Assembly: GCA_947044365.1 (NCBI GenBank)
Contig: OX345646.1
Location: 3,046,827 to 3,110,826 of the forward strand
Direction: 5' to 3'
Origin: Petrosia ficiformis
Lineage: Eukaryota; Porifera; Demospongiae; Haplosclerida; Petrosiidae
Length of the DNA: 64,000 nucleotides
The notes under the pieces were generated by a model. It was not told the origin of the DNA. It made no database searches and worked only from the letters and a program-made list of their open reading frames with translations. Position numbers and translations under genes: made by a program. Below are positions 37,501-58,507 of the stretch, piece after piece. Within the stretch, counting starts at the first letter, position 1, and each line of letters begins with the position of its first letter.

Positions 37501-38691
37501 CTATCGTTTACATACCTGAACAAGTTATTCCTATATATCCAGTGTTAGTACAGTTACATGTATATTCATCAGGTTGAGATCCTAATATACACATTCCATT
37601 ATTATCACAAGGTGTCTCTGCTAAACATATATCAACTAGATTACATATACATTCAGTTGAATTTAGCATATAACCAGAACCACATGTGAGACCACAAGCT
37701 GCATGGTATAAAGATAGATACAAACAAATAAATGTGTGCATGTTATACATATTAGATAGATAAATAGATAGATAGATAGATAGATCGATAGATAGATAGA
37801 TAGATAGATAGAAAAGTAGATAGATAGATAGATAGATAGGTAGATAGACACATGAAAACAGATAGACAAATGTCAATAGATACATGAAAAGTTGTAAACA
37901 GACACAGGTAGGTAGGTAGGTACATGTAGGTAGGTGAGTGGTTGGTTGGAGAGACATATATAGATAGATGGATAGATAGACAAATAAACATATAAATAGA
38001 TAGATAAATAGATAGATAGATAAATAGATAAATAGATAGATATTATATAGATGAACTGTCAATATGTAACTTACAACATATGTAGTTTATTCTGTTCATT
38101 AGCTACATTGTTAACTTGACTACAATATTCAGCACACTGTCCATTATCAAATAATGGACAACAGCTATCATTACCAGAATCAGTACATCTCATTAGACCA
38201 AAATTACAATCTGGATGACAACCTATGGTTGAGAGAACATATCGCTAATAATTACATGAATGAGTAATATAAATATTATCAACTCCATTACCTACACAAT
38301 CATGATCATTATCAGCAGTTGCTCTACATTGAGAACAGTTTATTCTGGTTTCTAAAGACTCAAAACCAGTCGGGGCAAAGTCAAGAGAGCCACCTATACC
38401 CCGCCAACCAGAAAAATCTCCTACTGAAACACACTCCAAGACAAACTGTCTTGGTTGTGGATTAATAACATTATCATATGTGACAATCAAAGATACCTCC
38501 CTGTAACTTCCCATTGTTATACCCTGAGCCATACATGTGTACATCACAGTTTGTAGATCAAGATTACTTCCTCCTTCACTAACAAGTAAACTCTGCAGGA
38601 TACTCTCGATTGATGGTAAAGTATCACATGATGGAAGAACAGCAGTCACTTCATTGAGAAACAATATTACTAACACACTGATAATATTCAT
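13252..38691 (-). CDS. Adhesion GPCR with EGF, HormR and GAIN/GPS domains
   Basis: A membrane receptor of about 1,000 residues. Exons from the N-terminus: 38292-38691, 38075-38222, 37516-37698, 31764-31877, 31156-31250, 30030-30119, 29137-29283, 27289-27472, 26750-26905, 25439-25508, 23525-23685, 22766-22895, 22059-22165, 20154-20265, 19314-19467, 18810-18879, 17912-17978, 17642-17745, 17266-17392, 17043-17084, 16524-16575, 15651-15809 and 13252-13400. Phases agree at every junction except exon 2 to 3 and the frameshifted exon 23525-23685. Order: signal peptide ([18 protein letters not shown]), Cys-rich region, EGF, HormR, GAIN, GPS with HLT, seven membrane segments, tail. Family knowledge: GAIN/GPS receptors self-cleave at HL-T and signal through an exposed tethered peptide. 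The ligand is unknown. The frameshift leaves its intactness open. Confidence 0.85.
13505..13712. repeat. Foldback element with a 27-bp perfect hairpin core
   Basis: The core arms at 13574-13600 and 13603-13629 (GTCTTCAATATGATGAGGAT onward) are perfectly complementary around a 2-bp CT loop. Outer arms TTTAATACCCAGGGGTA near 13508 and TACCCCTTGGGTATTAAA near 13690 also pair. This is an inverted-repeat element in the last intron of the GPCR. Confidence 0.65.
13780..15500. repeat. Inverted pair of CCCAGGATATCC-type repeats
   Basis: About 13790-13990 and 15310-15490 carry the same repeat in opposite directions. GAATGGAACTCACTGATCCC at 13917 matches the reverse complement of GGATCAGTGAGTTCCACTC at 15319. 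Both lie in the last intron of the GPCR. Confidence 0.5.
14100..14420. repeat. Dispersed repeat family A, head-to-head copy
   Basis: 14120-14230 reads as family A on the minus strand (GGTCAATTAATGGG, CAGCTCGAGCTCTACA). 14276-14410 reads as its 5-prime block on the plus strand (TAATCATGGCTGACTATCTC then TTATCTATTCTCCTTACC). Confidence 0.5.
17043..22165 (-). CDS. Seven-transmembrane core of the adhesion GPCR
   Basis: TM1 is in 22059-22165 ([19 protein letters not shown]), TM2 in 20154-20265 ([19 protein letters not shown]), and TM3 in 19314-19467, starting at a Cys ([18 protein letters not shown]) and reaching [11 protein letters not shown] at the start of TM4. TM4 continues in 18810-18879 ([17 protein letters not shown]). 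The extracellular-loop-2 FCW motif and TM5 are in 17912-17978 and 17642-17745. TM6 is in 17266-17392 ([16 protein letters not shown]) and TM7 runs into 17043-17084. The TM6 LLGLTLLFG string and the TM3/FCW cysteine pair are typical of class B2 receptors. All phases match. Confidence 0.85.
19527..21041. mobile_element. hAT-like bracket around the TM2 exon (TIRs plus 8-bp target duplication)
   Basis: TAGTGATGCACCAACA at 19535 is matched by an inverted end whose complement reads TAGTGATGCACCGACA, finishing at 21033. The flanking bases at 19527-19534 and 21034-21041 are both ATTTATAT, the 8-bp duplication expected of hAT. About 1.5 kb lies between the ends, including GPCR exon 20154-20265. No partner end for either TIR was seen inside. 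Two independent truncated elements with a chance flank match is the alternative. Confidence 0.55.
22766..23685 (-). CDS. GAIN subdomain B and GPS exons, with a frameshift
   Basis: Exon 23525-23685 reads [16 protein letters not shown] to DSTINISLK, then meets a TAG. One frame over, and directly abutting, it reads [15 protein letters not shown] to the donor. Exon 22766-22895 continues [15 protein letters not shown] to [25 protein letters not shown] and HLTSFAVL are the GPS landmarks, and cleavage would fall between HL and T. Exon length and the phases of its neighbours both indicate one missing base near 23570. Most GPS cysteines are replaced: CVFW is YVFW here, and CLCNHLT is CLSNHLT. Confidence 0.75.
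22930..23165 (-). repeat. Dispersed repeat family A, minus-strand copy
   Basis: GGCCATCCCTTATGACTGCTTTC and GGTCAATTAATGG, then CTAGAGCAGACTAGCAGGAA, are the reverse of the family A blocks seen at 97-385. It lies in an intron between the GAIN and GPS exons. Confidence 0.5.
23205..23435. repeat. Dispersed TAACTATAACTAAA repeat (family C)
   Basis: The blocks TTGTGACTTTTAACTAACTA, AACTATAACTAAATTACA and ATGGCCAATAATGGGCAC recur at 31480-31745, 48110-48425 and 51475-51655. The repeats are rich in the palindromic AGTTAACT and TTAGTTATAGTT words. Confidence 0.55.
26223..26413. mobile_element. 191-bp MITE with perfect 16-bp TIRs (family B)
   Basis: GTCAATAAAATGTCAC at 26223-26238 is exactly inverted at 26398-26413. 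The interior repeats TACTGT/ACAGTA words and can fold. A related, more diverged copy is at about 47070-47295. It lies in a GPCR intron. Confidence 0.75.
27015..27188. mobile_element. pogo/Tigger-type MITE
   Basis: CAGTGGAACTTCCCAATTCT at 27015, followed by GGACACCATTGGGACA, pairs with an inverted end AGAGAGGTTCCACTA ending near 27188. The flanks carry TA. The head recurs at 62747 (CAGTGAAACCTCTATAATGC). CAGTGGAACCTC ends are typical of pogo/Tigger elements. Confidence 0.55.
28260..29136. other. GPCR intron stretch with no exon seen
   Basis: AT-rich intron sequence between the GAIN-region exons 27289-27472 and 29137-29283. A hAT-like end (CGGTGCAGCACTA) occurs near 28961-28973, but its partner was not found. 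Confidence 0.4.
30655..30935 (-). repeat. Dispersed repeat family A, minus-strand copy
   Basis: TTTTTATGGCCCAGATGGTC, GGTCAATTAATGGGCATGG and TAGAGTAGAAAGAAAC match family A in reverse. It lies in a GPCR intron. Confidence 0.5.
31156..31877 (-). CDS. HormR (HRM) domain exons of the GPCR
   Basis: Exon 31764-31877 reads [20 protein letters not shown] then QQDCGGPG. Exon 31156-31250 continues [17 protein letters not shown] then a Cys. The spacing of C, WP, C, R-C, GxW and C is that of the hormone-receptor domain found ahead of GAIN in adhesion GPCRs. The exon junction is phase 1. Confidence 0.8.
31480..31745. repeat. Dispersed TAACTATAACTAAA repeat (family C)
   Basis: It shares AACTAAAACCCCTTTAGTAA, GTGACTTTTAGTTAACTA and an AATAATGxGxATTTT block with the copies at 23205 and 48110. 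Confidence 0.5.
32285..32475. repeat. TAATAG/TAATAGTAAT simple-sequence tract
   Basis: A degenerate trinucleotide-derived tract of TAATAGTAATAG words, with a repeated AAAAACTGAGGTAATA block at about 32322 and 32357. Confidence 0.7.
32980..33320. repeat. CT-rich low-complexity tract
   Basis: TCTCTCTGTCTCTG-type pyrimidine-rich sequence with TTTGCTCAGCAGTCTCCA repeated at about 32998 and 33068. The open frames across it have only low-complexity composition and no protein signal. It directly precedes the copia coding region. Confidence 0.6.
33341..36285 (+). mobile_element. Decayed Ty1/copia LTR retrotransposon in a GPCR intron
   Basis: Domain order is that of copia: a gag fragment (33355-33604), a CCHC knuckle near 33652 ([14 protein letters not shown]), a protease-like [10 protein letters not shown] near 33888, GAG-pre-integrase near 34328 ([10 protein letters not shown]), integrase 34440-34903, and a reverse transcriptase start near 35460 and 35740 ([12 protein letters not shown]). 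At least four frame breaks separate these, and the reverse transcriptase stops before its catalytic box. A purine-rich stretch precedes TGTTGGAA at 35950, which looks like the start of a 3-prime LTR. No matching 5-prime LTR was seen. It is antisense to the GPCR. Confidence 0.8.
34440..34903 (+). pseudogene. Copia integrase core with a substituted catalytic position
   Basis: It reads [11 protein letters not shown], then [32 protein letters not shown] and [14 protein letters not shown]. Copia integrases usually have RTDNGGEY, so the second acidic residue of the D,D,E triad is Gly here. A stop follows near 34902. It is inactive as it stands. Confidence 0.75.
37090..37400 (+). repeat. LTR-like fragment near the copia element
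   Basis: AGCACATGTAGGACCACATG, TTCTAGAACATTCTAGACA and TTTTCTATAAATA resemble, in order, blocks of the copia 3-prime LTR at 36106-36175. It could be a diverged solo LTR. No clean ends were found. Confidence 0.35.
37516..37698 (-). CDS. EGF-like domain exon of the GPCR
   Basis: It reads [19 protein letters not shown], then [15 protein letters not shown] and [15 protein letters not shown]. The C-x-C plus GY-x-G-x-x-C end is the EGF signature. It ends in phase 1 and joins the HormR exon at 31877. It starts with two bases, needing a phase 1 end upstream, which the exon at 38075 does not give; a small extra exon or another donor is likely. Confidence 0.8.
37740..38045. repeat. (GATA)n microsatellite
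   Basis: Long imperfect GATA/TAGA runs with embedded GTAGGTAG, in the intron between GPCR exons 2 and 3. Translations across it give only repeated YLSI residues and are not coding. Confidence 0.9.
38075..38691 (-). CDS. Signal peptide and Cys-rich N-terminal exons of the GPCR
   Basis: Exon 38292-38691 starts at the ATG of a clear signal peptide ([18 protein letters not shown]). It continues with a 110-residue region with paired cysteines ([39 protein letters not shown]) that I do not recognise. Exon 38075-38222 adds [17 protein letters not shown] and [16 protein letters not shown]. The exon 1 donor TGTAG|GTAATG and the exon 2 acceptor CCATAG|GT agree in phase. Confidence 0.7.
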
Positions 38692-38784
38692 TATGAGAAG
38701 TTTACTTTAATTAATAATTAATTAATTAATAATTATTGGATCAAGCCTGCTATCATAGTCACGCGGGGCCGCGCCGACGACCAT

Positions 38785-38845
38785 AGTCAGGCGTGGCCTG
38801 ACCCTTGCGTTTTCCGTAAACGTTAAACGCAAGGCACACCTGACT
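38785..38845. repeat. Short inverted-repeat element upstream of the GPCR
   Basis: AGTCAGGCGTGGCCTGACCC at 38785 pairs with the complement of AAGGCACACCTGACT ending at 38845, with GCGTTT arms inside. The left half recurs at 5234. A GC-rich block (GCGGGGCCGCGCCG) adjoins it, unusual for this AT-rich window and close to the GPCR start. Confidence 0.5.
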
Positions 38846-39439
38846 GCGACGATCGACCCCGTTACTTAAGTGGCCCTGCAAGATTCTGTGCAGGGCCAAT
38901 CAAATTCAATATAGTCATGCTTCGTCACCACAAAAGATGGCGGCAATGTGCTATTTGGACATTACGTCTGAAGCAACACCAAAGATTGGCAACAATAGTA
39001 GAAAGTAAAAAGTAGCTACATATAGATATAGTTATCACTAATCAAAACGTACTCGTTCACAGTTTCCGTTTCAAACTTTGTTGACAATGACTCCGAGGAT
39101 AATCACCATGCCAAATTGAGTCTATACTCCGTTATGGAGCCCGTAGCAAAGTCCCGTCGTGTACATTATAACGTGGTCATCGGCCTTGCGAGACTAACAG
39201 TAACCCTCCTCTCCAAAGCCTGTTACTGTAGTGAAAATGAATTCAGAATAGAAATATTCAAAAGACACTAATACAGTAATAAGTCAATAAGTCACTTGCC
39301 ACCATTCATATCTCTGGGTTGAGAGGTTTTCTTGTATTGTTGAAAACAACATATGCATGAATTTCTTGATATTTAACAGTTGCTATACTCAATTAAGCAT
39401 TAAAATTGGCACTTCGTGATCAGTATTATTTTTATTATC

Positions 39440-39665
39440 CTAGATGACTGGAAATGTCATGACCAGTACAGACGGCGTCACTACTATGGGAGGAAGAGTA
39501 TCAAAGGTACTATAAAGGACTACTATGTTTCTGTGTCTGGTGCAGGGAATAATCCAAGCTTCAAGTGATATGCATACCATATTCCAGAAGATGCTTGCAA
39601 TCGTGTTCTAATTCATTATGTTGGAAATCATGAGGTTGCTAAAGTATCATGTCGTGGCAAGTAAT
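39440..39665 (+). pseudogene. Unassigned coding debris
   Basis: One frame reads DDWKCHDQYRRRHYYGRK, then GTIKDYYVSVSGAGNNPSFK, a stop, then YAYHIPEDACNRVLIHYVGN. The codon-like composition suggests a degraded protein gene or transposon, but I do not recognise the family. Confidence 0.3.
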
Positions 39666-40506
39666 GAGGACTTTCACTCGTAGTTGCCCCTCTGTTTTAC
39701 TGATTTACATGCAGCTGAGAAAACTGACAAAATGCCATCACTTTATTATAAAGGTGAAATAAGTTCTTCTGACTACCCATCCCAGTACCAGGCTGTTTTA
39801 AATTTAAGCCTCGTAATACCAAACAGAAAGCTAATTTGTAGCATTCTCATAAATAGAAATGTCTATTCTCTTGTGATGCACTGTATAACATTCATGAGCT
39901 TTCTTATGATCGGGTGATTTTGTTCATAAAATAATCACATCCCCCGGATTTAGTTGTGAGTATGTGGAATGCGCAATGTCATCAAGGACTTTGATCAACT
40001 ACTACACTGAACTGCAACCAAGCCTCAACTACTTTTGTATGACACTTCATTCCGGTTAGGAGACTTTTATGTCCCAGCACTCCTTTTTAGAAATGTTTTG
40101 TTTGACACAGCACCTGCAATGCCTTCTTTCTTTTTAATTCATAAAAGAAAACTACAAAGCAGTCATGAAGAATTGTAGCTGATGAAGTTCCAGCTCTGGT
40201 TAAAGGTAAAATGAAAGTAACCACTTGTGACAGACGAAGATTTGGGAATATGCAACAGCATTGATCTACATTTGTTGTCGGTTCAATGTCTCCTGTGCTG
40301 GAACCACACTCTTTCAGCAGCAAAGTTTTGGCTATGAAATCACAATGCAACAAGTAGTGAAATTCTGCATGTTTATGTAATAATGTAAGTCATCTTTGAG
40401 ATCTGTTCCATCAGCCATCAGAACAATATTACAATGATCGCGTCAAAAAGCTAATGCAAGATTGAAGTAACCTTTCTGTGATTATTTCAACCAAATTAAA
40501 TATTCA

Positions 40507-40753
40507 TATATGTGACCGTGGATGAGAAAAGAGGTCTTAACACATTTTAGACTTTATCAATTTTGACTACTGATCCTACAAAATGTATATGCAGCTACAG
40601 TTCCAAATTTGCTGCACAGGTGCCTAATACAATGTGCTTTCCATTGATTGAAATTAAATTGTAGTTCCATTGCAAACCTACCTATCAATGGCCATAGAGC
40701 AAGAAAAATCTGATATGTGTTAAGATCCCTTTTCTCATCCACGGTCGCATATA
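40507..40753. mobile_element. MITE with about 38-bp TIRs, copy 1
   Basis: TATATGTGACCGTGGATGAG, then AAAAGAGGTCTTAACACA, at 40507 is inverted at the other end (TGTGTTAAGATCCCTTTTCTC to GGTCGCATATA) with three to four mismatches. A second copy lies in opposite orientation at 41611-41849. Confidence 0.7.
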
Positions 40754-40819
40754 CAAAAGTAAGATTTTAGCAAATGCAACAATTATTATTTGTATATAAT
40801 TATAAAACAATATATAAAG

Positions 40820-41165
40820 CAAAAAGTATCTCTATGACTGCTTTGTGGTGTCTAGTATTCTGTAATCATGGCTGACTTTACCATGCCTGAAACACAAAAG
40901 CCTAGGCTTTTGTGTTTCAGGTAAGGAGAGTAGATAATCAAAATAATAACTATAATAGCTATTATAGTTATTATTTTGATTATCTACTCTCCTTACCTTT
41001 TAAAGAATCTTGTAGAACTTATACTTATAAAGAATCTTGTAGAACTTTAGAAATATATTTTAGGTTGAATATAGCTTGCTATTAGTTTCAGTTTCTGCGT
41101 AAGCTACAAGCAACTTTCTTTCTGCTTGTACATGGTCTTCTTGAAGCATTTACAAGTTAAATCCC
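40820..41165 (+). repeat. Dispersed repeat family A with an internal hairpin
   Basis: It has the family A 5-prime block (TCTATGACTGCTTTGTGG, TAATCATGGCTGACTT). An inverted pair then follows: CTGAAACACAAAAGCCTAGG runs straight into its complement, and GATAATCAAAATAATAACTA is followed by its own complement. Confidence 0.55.
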
Positions 41166-41610
41166 ATGCTAGTAGCTATCTCAGGCAACCTCCAAACAGA
41201 AAAGAGACTTTCAGCACTGAACATATAAAATCCTCTCTACTTTCACATTTTATCATAAACAAAACTTAAACCTTGTTCAGAATTTTATCAGAACTCATCA
41301 CCAAAACTGAAGAAATTAGAGAGTATAATTTCTTTCTACACAATTTTTACTTAGCAACATGTGACACAAAAGTGAAAGAAAGTTTAAAACACCAGAATGA
41401 TGAGAAAGAGGAGGAGAAGCGAGAATTAGACTGTGTATAATTATTATTCTTTTTTTTAATGAATTGTGCTGATAATATTAATGACAATTAATGTAGGGAT
41501 ACACACCATGGCATTTCTTGTGATGATGATTTAGATGAAGGGCCATGCACAATTTGATGCTACCACTTCATTAACTAGAGCTAAGTAAGTTAAAGTAATG
41601 TCATTGGAAA

Positions 41611-41849
41611 TGCTCCGTGGATGAGAAAGGGGTTTTAACACATATTAGATTTTTCTTGCTCTATGGCGGTAAGTTTGCAATGGAACTACCATTTAATTTC
41701 AATCAATGGAAAGCACATTGTATTAGGTATTAGGTACATCTGCAGCAAATTTGGAACTGTAGCTCCATATACATTTTGCAGGATCAGTAGTCAAATTGAT
41801 GAAGTCTAAAATGTGTTAAGACCCCTTTTCTCATCCACGGTCACATATT
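41611..41849. mobile_element. MITE with inverted ends, copy 2
   Basis: It is an inverted copy of 40507-40753: CCGTGGATGAGAAAGGGG to CTTTTCTCATCCACGGTCAC, sharing the interior TTTCAATCAATGGAAAGCAC. The two copies face each other about 860 bp apart and could form a large hairpin. Confidence 0.65.
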
Positions 41850-43000
41850 ATGAAATGTTGCTTCACTTTATGTTAACACTGGAACAGAACCATGTGTCAC
41901 ATAATTTGAAATTGAAAGTTTTCACTGACCTGGGTTTTGAAAAGAAACCATATGCTGTTCGCTTGTTTCCCTCAGAATATTGCTTGTTTTTGCAGCAAAA
42001 TCATGCTATAATATTACTGCAGCAAAACTAAGTATTGGGATTCCCATTTCAACTAAGGGAAACAAAAATAGTTTTTCTTTGCTAAGGCGGAACACGTAAC
42101 CCAATAATCAAAAAAAAAGTCACGGCACAAAAGACAATCGTCAGGTATGTTGGATATATAAATGGTTAGTTTTAAACAAGTTGAATAATGTATAATAATA
42201 CAAGTGATTACAACATTGCTCCTGCATCAGACTCACAAAATGCTTTAGCCAAAAAAAAAAACAAGGTTTGAAAGAATGTTTATGTAGATGAGTTAAAGCA
42301 ACTATTGCAGGACCAAAACTTCTTAAGTATTGTCGAGGAACAGTCTAATAATGGTCCACCAGATAGCTATTATATAATCCATAGTAACAGTTTCAGAGTG
42401 CAGTTGTGGAATAGTGGAGAAAAATGAATGGTCTATAATTATAAAGAGTTCAGTAAATTTGAGTCCACAGAGCTGAAACCTCCTATCTACCTACCTGAGA
42501 ATAGCTTGGTGTTACATTTGTTCTCTGTAATGAATGAAGATCCAGTCAGTACAAATAAGTTGCGAGACACTTATTTGGAAATTTTATCTAAAAAAGGTCT
42601 ATTTTTGGATGTGTGATTTGCAGACAAAACGATGAAAGATCATAATTTGTGAGTTCTATTATTAACATAATACATGTAAATACATGTGTACATAATTATT
42701 AGTATAATTTTCTAAAGAGTGAATGCTGACGATATTGGAGAAATTATTGAACAGAACACTGAGCTTACAGAGCAAAAATGATATGCTTGCTGATTTGTAC
42801 ATATTAGTTATAATTATATCCTTTTAGTTTCACTGAAGTAGTTGTTGACAGAAAAACAGATCAGTATTTATCTCCCAATGATCCATGTGTATTAGTATAC
42901 TTGAATAAGCTTTTTTTAGATGATTGTGGAAAATCCATTAACTGCCTTGACAATAAGAAATTTGGAGGACATGCAAGCTAAGGAAACGTAAGAAGTCCTG
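41850..43000 (+). pseudogene. Unassigned degraded coding fragments
   Basis: Several short open stretches share a strand: SHNLKLKVFTDLGFEKKPY near 41900, LSIVEEQSNNGPPDSYYI near 42325, KPPIYLPENSLVLHLFSV near 42475, and FTEVVVDRKTDQYLSPND near 42830. They look like one broken protein-coding sequence. No family is recognised. Confidence 0.3.
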
Positions 43001-44637
43001 TCCTAGCTGCCTTTCTTAAGTATGTTAAGACTAGTTTGAATTATATATAAACTGTATTATTAATATTCCAATTACCTTAACCAGCTGACCACATAAGTTT
43101 CTATTTTTGTGTAATCGTACAGTTCATCGGATTGCAGCAGATGGCAATTGTCATTTTTAGTGTTTAGGAACCAGGACAGCCATCAAAGGATTAGACATCT
43201 ACTGTTGAACTATTAACTCCTTCAATTTCTACCTTATTTTCACCCCTTGAGCATTAAAAAACATGCAGGCCCATAATCATGAATGTATAGAACACAAACA
43301 GATATCATGGCAGCATGCAATTGCATATTTCAAGTGCCAGTTTAGTTGCTCTGAAAAGAAGGCCAGAGGTATATAGCCAGTATTATTGGGCACAATTTGA
43401 AGTTTCTTCAGATATTATCTACAATGACAGTAGAAACAACATAATTATTTTAAGATTTCAGCCACTTCCAACTTTGCCACATTACTGAATAAACAACCAT
43501 TACGATGTATAGTCACTGTTGTCAAAAGATGACTCAATACCAACTAACCTACCAAACATGCAGTTCACTCATTGATTTGCAATGATATTAATTAACAGTC
43601 TATTATAATATTAGTTCCCATATCAATTGTAATTTGCCAATGATTTTATTTTATTAAAAACACTCAGAGAAATTCTGCCCATGCAACCACCATTGGCTTA
43701 CGAGTGACATGTACACAAAACAAAAATAACCACACACACAAGTAAAATAAGTGGATAAGTAGCTTTAGAATAATGATTATGGTATGATTATACAGTATGG
43801 TGGAAAATGCAGAATGATAGTATCAGTTACTATCAATGATAGTAACTGATGTTGTTCACAGAATTTGACTTCCTTGCTACGATAATACACGGTTTTGCAG
43901 GTCTATATATATATTTGTGGTCACTAGGTCAGTGATCAGTTGGTCGTTCCGCTTTGCTATATCTCTTTCAGTTTTGCAACAGAGACATATTCGAAATTAT
44001 TATAACCACACCCACTTGATCAAGCATATAATGTGTGAGGTGTGGCTCAGCATCACAAATGCAGCTTCTTTGCAACTTTCTGGACCTCCTGGAGCAATCT
44101 AACACTCACCCCAACCTTGCTTACCAATTACTGCAAGCGAACGGTATTTTTCACTTATTCTCCCAACATCCCTTTCTCTCTCACTAGAACCAGCTAGAAA
44201 GCAAGTCTATACATCACACATACATCAACATCCCATTCTGATCTCCTTTTACTTTTTTTTTTATTTTTAAGTACCCTAAGCTAACTTCAAAGTAACATCA
44301 AAGGACACTTGAATCAAAGCACCGCCCGACCACATCCAACAAAGCGTGGGCGTTTTTTGACAATAGAATGCCGACATGCCGCCACCACATTGGCATACTC
44401 TCGTAATCTACAGTAATTTGGGGCGTGGTACATCCAAGATCCCGTGAATTGCAGTTTGAATTCAGTATTCTATTAAGTTTGATACACTTCCTCTCTGACA
44501 GGAGTTGTAAAATTACAACATTAAAAAACTGAAAGGGATATCCGTAGCGAGGGGTCCGACAAGATCGTAGTCTCGCGAACGTCTTTGTCCTGGCCCGGCG
44601 CCCACTCGTGATCGTCACGCGAGCTACCAGGATGAGC

Positions 44638-44647
44638 GTGACGTCAC
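44638..44647. promoter_or_regulatory. Full CRE palindrome upstream of Abi
   Basis: GTGACGTCAC, a perfect CREB/ATF-type palindrome, lies 50 bp before the Abi ATG in a locally GC-richer stretch (44530-44650). The position suits a promoter element; function is inferred. Confidence 0.5.
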
Positions 44648-44697
44648 GACATTCTTTAATAATTAATTTTAACTCATTAATTAACTGTGCCCTATTA

Positions 44698-58141
<13,444 letters not shown>

Positions 58142-58507
58142 AATGAACTCTTGAAATTTATTGTGTGAATTTCATTTTGAACAATAATTATTAATTTTAT
58201 TCTTTGTAGTATGTAATTAGTTATAGACATAATTATTATAATAATTATATTAGTTAGAATTTCTTTTACAGTTTTTGTAATCAAACAATTAATGATTGTG
58301 TAGTCTTTACTTCAGACTATTCATGCCTACAGCTGAAAGTAACTTGTGCCTCCTTTCGCCTGTAGGCGTGATAAACGTAGACCCAATTCCAACCTACTTC
58401 ATAATAGGTTACGTTAACCGGTTAATTTATACGTTATCGTTCATTAAGGGTCTGACTCCGCGTGATCGAGACAATTGTGTCATTGAAGTCATATTAGTCA
58501 TTTGAAG
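58142..58507. other. Spacer between Abi and the next gene
   Basis: The first 130 bp are AT-rich 3-prime sequence without an exact AATAAA. From about 58320 the base composition becomes more balanced (TCTGACTCCGCGTGATCGAG at 58450), which suits a promoter for the gene starting at 58508. No exon is seen. Confidence 0.4.

Larger units (their letters stand above)
38692..44697. other. Intergenic region between the GPCR and Abi start sites
   Basis: The two genes diverge from this 6-kb stretch. It contains an inverted-repeat element at 38785-38845, coding debris at 39440-39665 and 41850-43000, an inverted pair of MITEs at 40507-40753 and 41611-41849, a family A copy at 40820-41165, and the Abi promoter region with a CRE palindrome. 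No complete gene is supported. Confidence 0.6.

Noticed and set aside
37508..38062. A 184-residue minus-strand frame rich in YLSIYLFI
   Set aside because: Most of it is (GATA)n microsatellite translation; only the 3-prime part, from 37698 down, is the EGF exon.
39684..39917. Open frame with LHAAEKTDKMPSLYYKGE as a possible gene
   Set aside because: Short, without splice support or a recognisable domain; treated as part of the debris next to 39440-39665.
44608..44697. Upstream in-frame ATG giving a 30-residue extension of Abi
   Set aside because: Abi proteins start at the helix beginning MA, the extension has no helical or conserved character, and it overlaps the CRE-containing promoter stretch.
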